A stretch of DNA of 64,000 bases from Candidatus Woesearchaeota archaeon (lineage in GTDB: Archaea > Nanobdellota > Nanobdellia > Woesearchaeales > JABGXB01), in the NCBI GenBank assembly GCA_018675975.1, contig JABGXB010000003.1, positions 128,181-192,180 of the forward strand, written 5' to 3'. Of this stretch, positions 47,179-58,500 are shown piece after piece. The notes under the pieces are model-generated. The model was not told where the DNA came from, searched no databases, and worked only from the letters and a program-made list of their open reading frames with translations. A program made the position numbers and the translations under genes. Numbering within the stretch: position 1 is the stretch's first letter; each line of letters begins with the position of its first letter.

Positions 47179-47703
47179 TTATTTTGCAATCTTTACTTTA
47201 CTCGGTCTTAATACTTTATCACCTAACATATACCCAATTTGAAATTCTTCAAGTATAATATCTTTTTCTTTATCACTTTCTTCATTCATTAAAACTTCAT
47301 GATAATTAGGATCAAACATTTTATCTTTTGTATCAATTTTTTTTAAACCAATTTTTTCAAGTGTAGTAAAAAATTGTGCATAAATTAATTCAACACCTTT
47401 AGTAAATTCATCATTTTCTTTAATATTCATTAAAGCTAATGAAAAATTATCTAATATTGGAAGTAAATCTAAAATTGTATTTCTTAAAGCATAATTAGCA
47501 AAATCTTTTTTTTCATTTTCAGATCGTTTTCTATAATTATCAAATTCTGCCTGTAATCGTTGTAAAGTATTAATTAAATCTTTATTTTCTAAAATTAATT
47601 TATCTTCATTTGATAATTCAGAATTAGAAGTATCCATTTCAACTTCCCCATTAATATTATTATTTTCATTCATTGAATTTTGAATATTTTCATCATTTTC
47701 CAT
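47179..47703 (-). CDS. grpE: GrpE nucleotide exchange factor
   Basis: 174 aa. The N-terminal 35 residues are acidic/Asn-rich; a long coiled coil (about 35-75, RLQAEFDNYRKRSENEKKDF) is the GrpE family signature, and the C-terminal beta domain has FDPNYHEVLMNEES and GYMLGDKVLRPSKVKIAK. It releases ADP from DnaK. GGTGA lies before the ATG. Upstream (47704-47897) holds AT-rich sequence with TATA-like boxes for both grpE and the divergent cbf5; no clear heat-shock operator could be read. Confidence 0.95.
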   Translation of the reverse strand: MENDENIQNSMNENNNINGEVEMDTSNSELSNEDKLILENKDLINTLQRLQAEFDNYRKRSENEKKDFANYALRNTILDLLPILDNFSLALMNIKENDEFTKGVELIYAQFFTTLEKIGLKKIDTKDKMFDPNYHEVLMNEESDKEKDIILEEFQIGYMLGDKVLRPSKVKIAK

Positions 47704-47897
47704 TTAAATTCACCATATAATATAAATTATAAATATATAATTACTGTTGACTTTAAATCAACAAATAGTAATAATTAATCTTTATTTATAAACATTTTGT
47801 AAAAAACATACAAAAATCCATTAAAAATAGGCATTTTGATCTTAAAAAATTCAAATAAAAACCCATAAATTATAAATAACACATTAAAAAATAAATT

Positions 47898-49019
47898 ATG
47901 AATAAATCAAATAGAAATTATAAAAAAGTTAAAAAAAAATTTGATAAAGTTAATTTAAATGATATTAATAAAATTAATTTAGAAAAATTACAAAAAGATA
48001 CACTTTTACCATTTGAAAAAAAAGATAAAAATAATATAATAACAATAATTAATACAAATGAAAATTCACAAATAAATAATAATCAAAATAATAATAATAA
48101 TAACAATGATAATGACAATAATAATAATGAACAAATTAAACAATATAGCATTCAAGAATTATTAAATAAAGGAGTTATTTGTTTAGATAAACCCAAAGGT
48201 CCAAGTAGCCACCAAGTTTCTGCATATGTTCAACAAATTTTAAAAATAAAAAAAAGTGGACATAGTGGAACATTAGATCCAAAAGTTAGTGGTATTTTAC
48301 CAATAGCATTAAATTCAGGAACAAAAGTTTTACAAGCATTATTAAAAAGTGGAAAAGAATATATCTGCATTTGTAGATTACATAAGAAAATAGATGAAAA
48401 TCAAATTAAAGAAACATTAAGTAGATTTATAGGAAAAATAAATCAGCTCCCACCCATAAAAAGTGCAGTTAAAAGAAGATTTCGAACTCGAGAAATTTAT
48501 TATATTAACATAATTGAAATTGAAGATCAAAATATTTTATTTAGAGTTGGTTGTCAAGCTGGAACATATATTAGAAAATTATGTACAGATATTGGTGAAA
48601 TTTTAGATTGCGGTGCACACATGGCATCACTTAGAAGAACTAAAGCAGGACCTTTTAATGAAGAAACAAATAAAGTAACATTACAAGATTTAATTGATGC
48701 AATAGAATTTTATAAAAAAGATAATAATGAGAAATTTTTAAGACATTGCATACAACCAATTGAAAAATCAATTGAACATTTGCCAAAAATATGGATACAA
48801 AATGATGCAGTAAAAACAATATCCCATGGAGCAAGTCTTAAAATCCCAGGAATAATAAAATTTGAAAATAATTTTGAAAAAGATCAAATGATTGCAATAA
48901 TGACGCCAAAAAATGAACTAGTATGTATTGCCAAATCAGAAATAAATTCAAATGAAATAAAAAATAAAAAAAAAGGATTAGTTTGTAAATCAGTTAGAGT
49001 TTTAATTGAACCAGAATAA
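47898..49019 (+). CDS. cbf5: Cbf5/TruB pseudouridine synthase with Asn-rich N-terminal extension
   Basis: 373 aa. The catalytic block SGHSGTLDPKVSGILP (Asp of TLD) is near residue 130; other signatures are GVICLDKPKGPSS, CQAGTYIRKLCTDIGE and SLRRTKAGPF. A PUA-like C-terminal domain (about 300-373) supports Cbf5, the H/ACA-guide enzyme, rather than bacterial TruB. The first about 85 residues are unusual: a Lys/Asn stretch with runs such as NNNNNNNDNDNNNNE, which looks disordered. Cbf5 guides pseudouridylation of rRNA and may act on tRNA U55. TATA ATTATAAATA about 28 nt before the ATG. Confidence 0.92.
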   Translation: MNKSNRNYKKVKKKFDKVNLNDINKINLEKLQKDTLLPFEKKDKNNIITIINTNENSQINNNQNNNNNNNDNDNNNNEQIKQYSIQELLNKGVICLDKPKGPSSHQVSAYVQQILKIKKSGHSGTLDPKVSGILPIALNSGTKVLQALLKSGKEYICICRLHKKIDENQIKETLSRFIGKINQLPPIKSAVKRRFRTREIYYINIIEIEDQNILFRVGCQAGTYIRKLCTDIGEILDCGAHMASLRRTKAGPFNEETNKVTLQDLIDAIEFYKKDNNEKFLRHCIQPIEKSIEHLPKIWIQNDAVKTISHGASLKIPGIIKFENNFEKDQMIAIMTPKNELVCIAKSEINSNEIKNKKKGLVCKSVRVLIEPE

Positions 49020-49111
49020 ATTTAATAATAAAATAACAATAATATTCATATTCTTCTCGACAAATACAGGTAAGTTTATAAAATAAAATCCTAATATTTT
49101 CTTATAAAGGG

Positions 49112-52100
49112 GTGTTCGTAATAAAAAGGCATTTTATTAGATTATTTTATATAGTTTTATTAGCAGTCGCTTTAATTACAACCATATATGCTGGAGAAAT
49201 AATATCAAACAATATATTGTTAAACAGCACACAAGCAGATAATGAAACACCACTTGAATTTTCAAATACATTAATTCCAAATCAAAATGTATTTTTTTAT
49301 GCAAATTATACAAACTCATCCAATAATCAAGTAATTACTGATGCCAATTGTACATTTAATTTTGTTGGAAATAGCACATTATTAAATTATACATATAATG
49401 CAACAAAAAAATTATATCAAATTAATTTAACTAATGGACTTGAAGAAAATATATATGAATATAATACAACATGTTATGCAACAGATTTTCCATTATTAAC
49501 TATATTAGATAATGTTACTGTAGAACATCCAAATTCAGTTGTTATCAATTTGAATCGAACTTCTTCAGATACATTCACTTTTGATGCAACCCCACACATA
49601 TTTAGAGCTAACATTACTGATAATGCAGGCATTCAAAAAGTTGAATTTAGAATTTACAATGTTAGTAATTATTTAACTCATTGGTTTGCAAACAGCACAA
49701 CATATGAACCAGACATATTAGCAATGGCAGTTAGTAGTCAACAAAGAAATTCATTTATTGGAAAAACAAATCAAACTTGGTTAGATAAATGTATAGACAC
49801 AGTAATATATTGTGGCATATCACCACAAATTTATTCACATCAAGAATCATTAGGTAATATTACAACATTTCTTAATGTAAATGTTACAGCTAAAGTTACT
49901 GCAGAATCAGTTAGTGGACAATGTACTGATAATTTAAGTCAAATAGTAGGTTATCAATTAAACGTAGGAAATATTGTAGCATCTTCGCAAAATATAACTA
50001 ATGCACTTAATGCATGTCCAAGTGAAGTTAGTGATGCTTATATCAATATGAGTTCAGTAAATAATTCAATAATAAATGCAAGCTCAATTGTTGATTCAAA
50101 TCGAATAAATATTACTAATACAAGTGCAATTTACCAATTAAATTTTACTAATTATTTATCAGACTTAACTACAAGCACAATTGATTATGTCTATGTATGG
50201 AACGCACAAAATATACACAATAGTTCAAATACTACAACAATTGGAATATTAAATGTCACTACAGGAACACCACCAGCATTAACCCCCACAAGATTAGAAT
50301 TATTAAGTCTAAATAAAAATAATAATACAGAATTAAATCTATCAACACAATTTATATTTAATTTTTCTAACCCCTTAGATGTAAATAACAATAGACAAAT
50401 AATATTAAAAGTTAATAATCAAGAAATAGAATATTCCGAAGAATTTGAAAGTAATATATTAACAATTATATCATTAGAAGATTTTGAAGAAAATTCAAAC
50501 ATTTCATTAATAATAAATCACACAGTAAACGATACATACTCTAGTGATTTCAATAGAACTGCAGAGTATAATTTTACAACACCATTTAGAGATTCAGACA
50601 ATAATGGAACAATTGATTCCAATGATAATGATTTAGATGGAGATGATTTAAACAATACAGTAGATTTTATTTTTGGAAATGAAACTAATATACACACAAA
50701 TTATGTAAATATTTCAATTGAAATTAATAATACAACACCTGATAACAAATCATATAATTCTACAGAATTAGTTCAAATATATAATGGAAGTTTAGAATTA
50801 ATAAGATTTAATTATAATTTTAGTGATAATAATACATTAGATTTTAGAAATATTTCAATAATCAAACAAAAAAATAATCAAAGTTATTATACAATAATTA
50901 ATGGAATTAATACAAGTTCAAAAACAATTGTATTCGAACATAATGTAACCATAAATACAGACATATGTATTATTGATAATGAAAGTGTAAATATTACTGA
51001 ATTTTCAACAACATGCTCAAACGATAATGAAGTATTTGTAGAATGTGATGGAACAACACAAAGTGGATATACATGCACTTATGAAAATAATTTATTTAAT
51101 ATAAGTGGATTAAATAATACAGGATTAAAAGTACAATGTTCCGAATCATGGTCAACAGGAAGTTTTGGCGCATGTAGTGGAAGTACTCAGACTAGAACAG
51201 TTACAGATACAAATGATTGTGGAACGATTTTTTCAAAACCAACAACAAGTCAATCATGTTCAACAGGAGGAAGTGGAAGTTCAAGTAGCAGCAGTAGTAC
51301 AACTACCACCACAACCACAACAACAGTAGTTACAGAGGAAGAAGAAGATATTATAGAAGATGAAATTATAAATGAAGAAGATCAAGATGAGGAAAAAGAA
51401 AATAATGATAAAGAAGATGGTAATAACGAAGATAAAGAAAAAAATCCAGACAGTGATATAAATTCCGAGAGTAACGATCAAAGAAGTGTATCAGAAGAGT
51501 ATTGTAGTAAAAATAACATCAATTTCAATAAAATATCTAATTGTAATTTTAAAAAAATAATTGAAGGTAAATTTCAAATTAATGAATATGCCTCAATCAA
51601 AATAAATCAAGGTTCAATTTATTATGACAAGTCATTAGAAATAGATTATATACCAAAAGAAACAATATTTTTATTTAAAAATTCAAATTCTAAATATCAA
51701 CCAACATTTATTTTCGAATCATCAGATAATGAAATTGAATCCAAAGCAAATGAATTATTAGGTGAAATCAGCGGAAATAATTTGATTCTAATTGTTAAAG
51801 AAGGTAGTGTTTCAATTAAAAAAGAAAATAAAGTACAAATAATTGAATCAGGTAATGCATTTATCACAAATACAATATCAGGAAAAACTGTAAAAAGTGC
51901 ATTCGATTCAACGGCAGACGTATATAATGTTCTTGGTGAAATTAAAACTCAACTAAAAGAAAGTGATGGAGATTTAGATTTTATAATATTACAAGATGCA
52001 AAAAAAAATACAGGAGTTGAAATAATTCACAAAATTATATTTTTCATTTTAATCGGATCAAGTGTAATAAGTTTTGCACTTGTAAGATCAGAAGATATCA

Positions 52101-52489
52101 GATTTTATGTGGAAAAAAAATTATACACACCACATGGAATAATAAATAAACAAATAAGTAATACTATAGAATTAAACCACAATCAAGATAATAAAAATAG
52201 TAATAATCCAATAAAAGAAAAAATTACTAATACAGAAAATATAATTAAAGAAGCAAAACAAATTAATAAAGAAAAAATAATTGAAAATAATGAACCAAAA
52301 GTATCAAAATTAATAAAATATTTTAAAAATCCCACCACAATAATTAAACTAAAACCTAATGAAATTAAAAATAAAAAAATTCACGACAAAATTGATAATT
52401 TATTTCTGAATAAAAAAATAACAAAATCCAAATATAAAGAATTATTAAAACAATTAATTGACGTTGAAACAAATGTAAAAATTAATTAA
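49112..52489 (+). CDS. Large membrane-anchored surface protein with Ca-binding, TSP1-like and FecR-like parts
   Basis: 1125 aa from GTG 49112. Signal peptide about 1-27 (FYIVLLAVALITTIYA). Ig-like beta domains with dense NxS/T sequons fill about 30-480. Near 495 an acidic loop series (SDNNGTIDSNDNDLDGDDL) resembles thrombospondin type 3/dockerin-like Ca sites. A beta module and a CDGTTQSGYTC unit lead to a TSP1-like domain (CSESWSTGSFGACSGSTQTR), a Ser/Thr linker, an acidic region, then a FecR-like fold (KINQGSIYYDKSLEIDYIPK, about 830-940), a transmembrane helix (about 970-990, IIFFILIGSSVISFALV) and a basic cytosolic tail. It is followed 58 nt later by the 3083-aa protein, and their C-terminal halves match. 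Confidence 0.82.
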   Translation: MFVIKRHFIRLFYIVLLAVALITTIYAGEIISNNILLNSTQADNETPLEFSNTLIPNQNVFFYANYTNSSNNQVITDANCTFNFVGNSTLLNYTYNATKKLYQINLTNGLEENIYEYNTTCYATDFPLLTILDNVTVEHPNSVVINLNRTSSDTFTFDATPHIFRANITDNAGIQKVEFRIYNVSNYLTHWFANSTTYEPDILAMAVSSQQRNSFIGKTNQTWLDKCIDTVIYCGISPQIYSHQESLGNITTFLNVNVTAKVTAESVSGQCTDNLSQIVGYQLNVGNIVASSQNITNALNACPSEVSDAYINMSSVNNSIINASSIVDSNRINITNTSAIYQLNFTNYLSDLTTSTIDYVYVWNAQNIHNSSNTTTIGILNVTTGTPPALTPTRLELLSLNKNNNTELNLSTQFIFNFSNPLDVNNNRQIILKVNNQEIEYSEEFESNILTIISLEDFEENSNISLIINHTVNDTYSSDFNRTAEYNFTTPFRDSDNNGTIDSNDNDLDGDDLNNTVDFIFGNETNIHTNYVNISIEINNTTPDNKSYNSTELVQIYNGSLELIRFNYNFSDNNTLDFRNISIIKQKNNQSYYTIINGINTSSKTIVFEHNVTINTDICIIDNESVNITEFSTTCSNDNEVFVECDGTTQSGYTCTYENNLFNISGLNNTGLKVQCSESWSTGSFGACSGSTQTRTVTDTNDCGTIFSKPTTSQSCSTGGSGSSSSSSSTTTTTTTTTVVTEEEEDIIEDEIINEEDQDEEKENNDKEDGNNEDKEKNPDSDINSESNDQRSVSEEYCSKNNINFNKISNCNFKKIIEGKFQINEYASIKINQGSIYYDKSLEIDYIPKETIFLFKNSNSKYQPTFIFESSDNEIESKANELLGEISGNNLILIVKEGSVSIKKENKVQIIESGNAFITNTISGKTVKSAFDSTADVYNVLGEIKTQLKESDGDLDFIILQDAKKNTGVEIIHKIIFFILIGSSVISFALVRSEDIRFYVEKKLYTPHGIINKQISNTIELNHNQDNKNSNNPIKEKITNTENIIKEAKQINKEKIIENNEPKVSKLIKYFKNPTTIIKLKPNEIKNKKIHDKIDNLFLNKKITKSKYKELLKQLIDVETNVKIN

Positions 52490-52547
52490 TTTTAGTCGGA
52501 AGATTTATAAACAAATTTTTCTTATTTTTATTTAAAAAGAGGGTAAT

Positions 52548-55500
52548 TTGAAATTTAAACATAAGTTTATTTTAATAGTATTAGTTTTAATAATTTTAAA
52601 TTCTTCATTTATAACATCATTACCCTATGAAACACCAGTAAAATATATGTTTTCTCAAACACATGCGAATTTTAATAATCCCTCAGGAGCATATTACAAT
52701 AATCAAAGAAGCGCAGGAGATACGTGTGTAGAAGACAGTGATTGTAACAGTGGAGCATGTAAAAGAGAATTATATGTACATTCAATAGACTTATGCAAAG
52801 GATGGAATATACCATTTAATGAAGAAGGATGTATGTCAGCCATCTTTTCTTGCGTTAGAGATGATTTTCAATGTTCAAAATGGTCATCAAAGAATTATTA
52901 TGGATTTAATACAGGATATACTGAATCTGGAATATATTGTGCAGGAAATAATTTGGTTGGAGTAAAAAAGAATTATGGAAAAGAATGCACTGAAAATTAT
53001 GAATGTAGATATGCTTGTGCAAATTCAATCGACGATGATAAAAAATATTGTATAAAAGATTCAACATCTAAATGTAGTGGAAAAGATGTTGTCGGGTATG
53101 AATTAAATAAACAATTAAATGAATATACTTGTCTAAAAATAGGTGATACTTCAGACTTAAATTCATATTACGATGGAATTTTACAAGCCAATAATGGAGA
53201 AAGTTGTTCAACAAATATCGATTGTAAAAGTAATAATTGTTTAAAAGAAATAGATAGTGAAAATTCATTCTGTGCAGAAAGTGGAAAACAATGTTCTAAT
53301 CAAGGAGAAACAGGATTTACTATTGGAGAAAAATTAGTTGTTAGTGACTCTGAATATTATGGATGTACTGGATTGAGTGAATCAAAATTAGTAACAGAAA
53401 ATGGTTTTGCATGCAATACAAATGAAGAATGCGGAAGTAATAATTGTGTAAAAGAAATAGATAGTGAAAATTCATTCTGTGCAGATATTGGAAAACAATG
53501 TTCTAATCAAGGAGAAAATGGTTTTGACATAGGTGAAAGATTAACAATTAGTGATACAGAATATTATAAATGTACTGGATTAAGTGAATCAAAATTAGTA
53601 ACAGAAAATGGTTTTGCATGCAATACAAATGAAGAATGCGGAAGTAATAATTGTGTAAAAGAAATAGATAGTGAAAATTTGTTTTGTGCAGATACTGGAA
53701 AAGAATGTTCAAAACAGAATGAAAATGGGTACGAACAAGGTAATATTCTAAATGGTTATCAATGTATTGGGCTAAGCCAATCAGGGCTTGCATCAGGTTA
53801 TGACTGCAATTCAGATTCAGATTGTCTCACCCAATCGTGCATTATAGATATTTTCGACCAAAGTCAAACCGGAAAAGTTTGTGAATTAATCAATCTTGCC
53901 AGCATAGGAGTATCACTTAGTTTAGATGAAGCTGAAGGAAATTCTTATTTATACGAAAATGAAATAGGTGAAAAAATTAAATGGTATGATTGGTCCCTTA
54001 GAAACGTTTATGGAAAAAAAACATATTTTTATTTAAAAAATATAGAAAATATAGAAAATTTTGATTCAGCAAATTTATACATAAAACCAAATAATAGAGA
54101 AATTGAAAAAACTTACATTGCAAACAAAATATCAGATACAGAATATAGGGTCCATATACCATATAATGATTGCTATAGGAGAAATAATTGTCTAACAGAT
54201 TATCCAATAGATAGAGTGGAAAATTATTCATATTATTGGATATTAAGAGACAAAGCTGGTAAATTAAATAAATTAAAAACAGAAATTTTTGAAGTTACTA
54301 AAGAAGAAGCAATAACACCTGCAATATCTATAGAAAACAAACTAATATACACTAATTCAAAAAAATATGATAATGCAGTATTTTCAGATAATACAATAAC
54401 ATCAAATTATGATTTTAAAATCGAAATTAATCATAATGGAAAAAAAGAAATATACGATGGTATAAGAGATTTTTATTATAGACCAAACGAACTTGGAACA
54501 TATACTTTTAATTTGTCAAATAATCCAGAAAGTGAATGGCGTTTTACAGGATATTCAGAAAAAATAACTATGGAATTTACCAAACCTCCTTATCCACAAT
54601 TATTTAATTACGGTTATATGAATAATCAAATAATATTTCCAAATAAAGAAAAACCACAAATTACTCAAATTCATGAAGGTTATCAAATTTTCAATGAAAC
54701 AATTAATTTAAAATTAATATTAGATGGACAAATAATTGATTTAATAAAAAATAAAGAAATAATAAATGATGGACTTAACATGTACTTTATATACGATGGA
54801 AACAAATGGAAACAAGGTGAATATGGAAGTTCAATTTCTCAACAGATAATTATTAATTATACTGATGAATTCGAACCAGGGAAACATGAAATATATTTTA
54901 GTGTTACAGACCCATTTGGACAAACGACAAATACTCCAAGAAGAACGGTTACAGTAGAAAAGAAAACATATGATTTTGATATTATATTAGATGGTGATCA
55001 ATTGTTTGGAGCACACCCATTAGACTATTCAGAAATCATAATCAAAAAAAATCAAGATAACAGTGTATCATATAAAATTGATATAATTAATCAAAATAAA
55101 AATTTAATATTCACAAAAGAAATCTCAAATGGAATTGATGCAAAAATATATTATGAGTTTCCAGAAGATGGAACATATACAATAAATGTAACTAGTCCTG
55201 AAACTAATAATTATCAATACATAAATAAACAACAAATCATTACAGTTTATTCAATAATACCTTCTGCATTTATACACAATCAAATAATTAACTATAATAA
55301 TCCATTTGGACAATTAGATGATCATTTATTTTATTTTGAATATAATACAGCAAATTTAATTGAAAATGATAAATTAAAATCAGATTGTTCTGATTTAAGA
55401 ATATTTGAAAAAGATACAGAAATTTTAATTAATCATGCAATTGAAAATAATTGTAATACAGTAAATACCAAAATTTGGATGAGAGATGACTTAGTTGGAG

Positions 55501-58500
55501 GACTTAATCAATACATTCTGGCAAGTGGAAATCCTTTTGTAAAAAATTCAGGAGAAAAAAGTTCATTATCAACAGAGGATAACTTTTTCATTCAATTATC
55601 AAAACACGATAGTTTTGAAAAATATGAAAATGATAGAACTAACTTTACAATGGTAGCTATTGATAAAGTTAATAATATTGATACGACAACAGCAAAATTC
55701 TTTTTTAAAACCCCTGCCTCAATATACGACTTTAATGAACATACACCAGATTATGATAGTTTAACTAATTCTTTTAAATATAAAAGAGTTTTAGGTCCAG
55801 GTGAATATAGTTATTATTGGAAAATAAAAAATGATTTAGGACATACAATAGAGAGTAGCATAAATACATTTACAGTAGAAAAAAATGTGCCAAATTTAAA
55901 TTTAAAAATAAATGAAAATAATATAGAAAATATAAATAATATAATTACATATGATAATACAAAAATAGATTACAATTTAATTGATACAGAAGGTAATATA
56001 AAAATTCAAATATATGATTCAAATAATAATTTATTTAAAACATTAAATGAATTTAATACCATAACTGAAGTATTTAATTTTACAAAACAAGGAACATATA
56101 ATATAGTATATTCATTTGATGGAAATAATGATTATAGTCAATTTTCAAATAGTTTTTTAATTAATGTTAAACCAGAAAGAATTTCTCCTGAAATTACAAT
56201 ACAAAAATTAGAAACAGATTTGATTGAAATTGAACCAAATAAATTTAAATATGATCCAAATAAAAAAATAAAATTTATTATTAATGTAACAGATTTTTCA
56301 GGCATTAAAAAAACCATAATGACAATAAATAATGAAGAAACTGAAATCCTAGTTAATTCAAATAATTTTGAAACGGAAGTAATATATGAAACTAATCTTG
56401 ATGCAGGAAATTATGATTATTATTGGAGAGCATACGACAATTCAGGAAATATAGTGAATGGTGCAGGTAAATTATTTGAGATTGAAAAAGCAGATTATGA
56501 ACTTGTAACTGCTATTTCAACGTCACCTGAAGAAATAATAAATAAAAAAGTTACAGATAAAGTATTAATTGAATCTCAAATATTTCCACAAACTAATTAT
56601 AATATGAAAATTAGTTTAAATGGTGCAGAAATAGAAAATAAACAATCAATATCATTTAGTCAAGAATTAGATTTAGAAAACGAAGGAACATATACAATCG
56701 AATTTTCATCAATAGAAAATAATAATTATAATCCAACATCAAAAATTATTACTATAAATGTTGAAAAAGAAACAGTTCCACCAGAAATTAGTAGTAAAAA
56801 TATTAATGCTCCTGAAAAATATGATAAAGAAACAAATACAGTTATTAGCATTAATGCAAATGATGATTATGGTTTGAAAGATAATGCATTATTAATATTG
56901 AATAATAAAGAATATTTAGTGCCAAATAATAATGGAATATATAAATTTGAAAAAGTTTTAAATGCAAGTTTATATACATATAAATGGAAAGTACTTGATG
57001 TTTTTGATAATTTTGTAGAAACTGAACAAAAAACATTTACAATTGAAAAAAGAAATACGCATATAATTTCAAATATTGATGGAGATAATGCAAATAATCT
57101 TAATATTGGATTAAGTGATCAAGTTATTATTAATGCAAATATAATGCCTCCATATTTAGAATATAATATGAAATTAAAATATGGGGAAGAAGAAAAAATT
57201 AATGAAAATGAAAATAATTTTGCAGAAGAGTATATATTTAATAATGAAGGATTATATGAACTAAATTTCAATTATATTGGAGATAAAAATCATTTAAGTA
57301 ATTCGTCAATACATAATATTGAAGTGGCAAAAGAAACTGAACCGCCAACAATTACATCAAATACATTCACATCACCTAATAGTTATGATAGTAATACTAA
57401 TACAATAATAACACTTTCTGCATCAGATAATTATGGTATTAAAAATAAAATTGAATTAATATTAAATGATATAATACATGAAGTAAATTTAAAAAATGAA
57501 AATGAGGGAGTTTATACTTTTGAATTTAATAAATTATTAAATGCAGGAAATTATAATTATAAATGGAAAGTATTAGATAAGTTTGATAATTTAATTGAGA
57601 CTGAATTGAAAACATTCACAATTACTAAAAAAGACCCATTATTAAATTTATTAATTAATGATGAATTTTTAAATAAAGAAATAATTGAATTAGAAAATAT
57701 AAAAGTAATTTCTAAAATGGTGGAACCAGTTGATAATTATAAGTTTATTATAATAAATAAACAGGACGATAGTACTTATTTTGAATATGATGGTGAATAT
57801 GAACAATTTATTGCATTTCCACAATCCAATGAATATGATATAAAAATAGTATATTCAGGTAATGAAAATTATAATGAAAAAGAAAAAAAATTAACAGTAA
57901 CTGTAACAAAAGAAAAAAATGCTCCAATAATAACAAGAAATGAATTTGTATACAATGCAGAATATTCACAAGATAAATCAATTTTTATTGTTAATGCAAG
58001 TGATGATAAAGGAATTAAATCTATTGCAGAATTAATTTTAGATCAAAAAACCATTAATGTTAATAGAGATGCTAATGAATTATTTAATTATTCGACAATA
58101 CTTAGCGCAGGACCACATTCGTATTATTGGAAAGTTTATGATTTAAATAATAATTTGGTTGTAACAAAATTAGAAACGTTTGAAATATTAAAAAAAACAC
58201 CAAATATTCAAATTTCAATAGATGATTCAAATGTTGATAAAACAATAAAAACATTTGAATTTTTTAATATAAAAGCAAATACTATTGAACCAAACAATAA
58301 TGATTTTAATTATAATATATACAAAGACAATCAATTAATTAGTTCTGGAGTTAAAAATAATTTAAATGACTTAATATCAAATAATCAAGTTGGAAATTAT
58401 AAATATGAAATTGAATATTTAGGAAATATTAATTATAGTGGTTTGAAAAAATCAATGAATTTAAATACAATTAACGAACAAGATAAACCAAAAATAAATT

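Noticed and set aside
53376-53679. Direct repeats as a CRISPR array or mobile element
   Set aside because: They lie in frame within a coding region, encode the same protein motif and have no conserved short repeat/spacer pattern, transposase or terminal inverted repeats.
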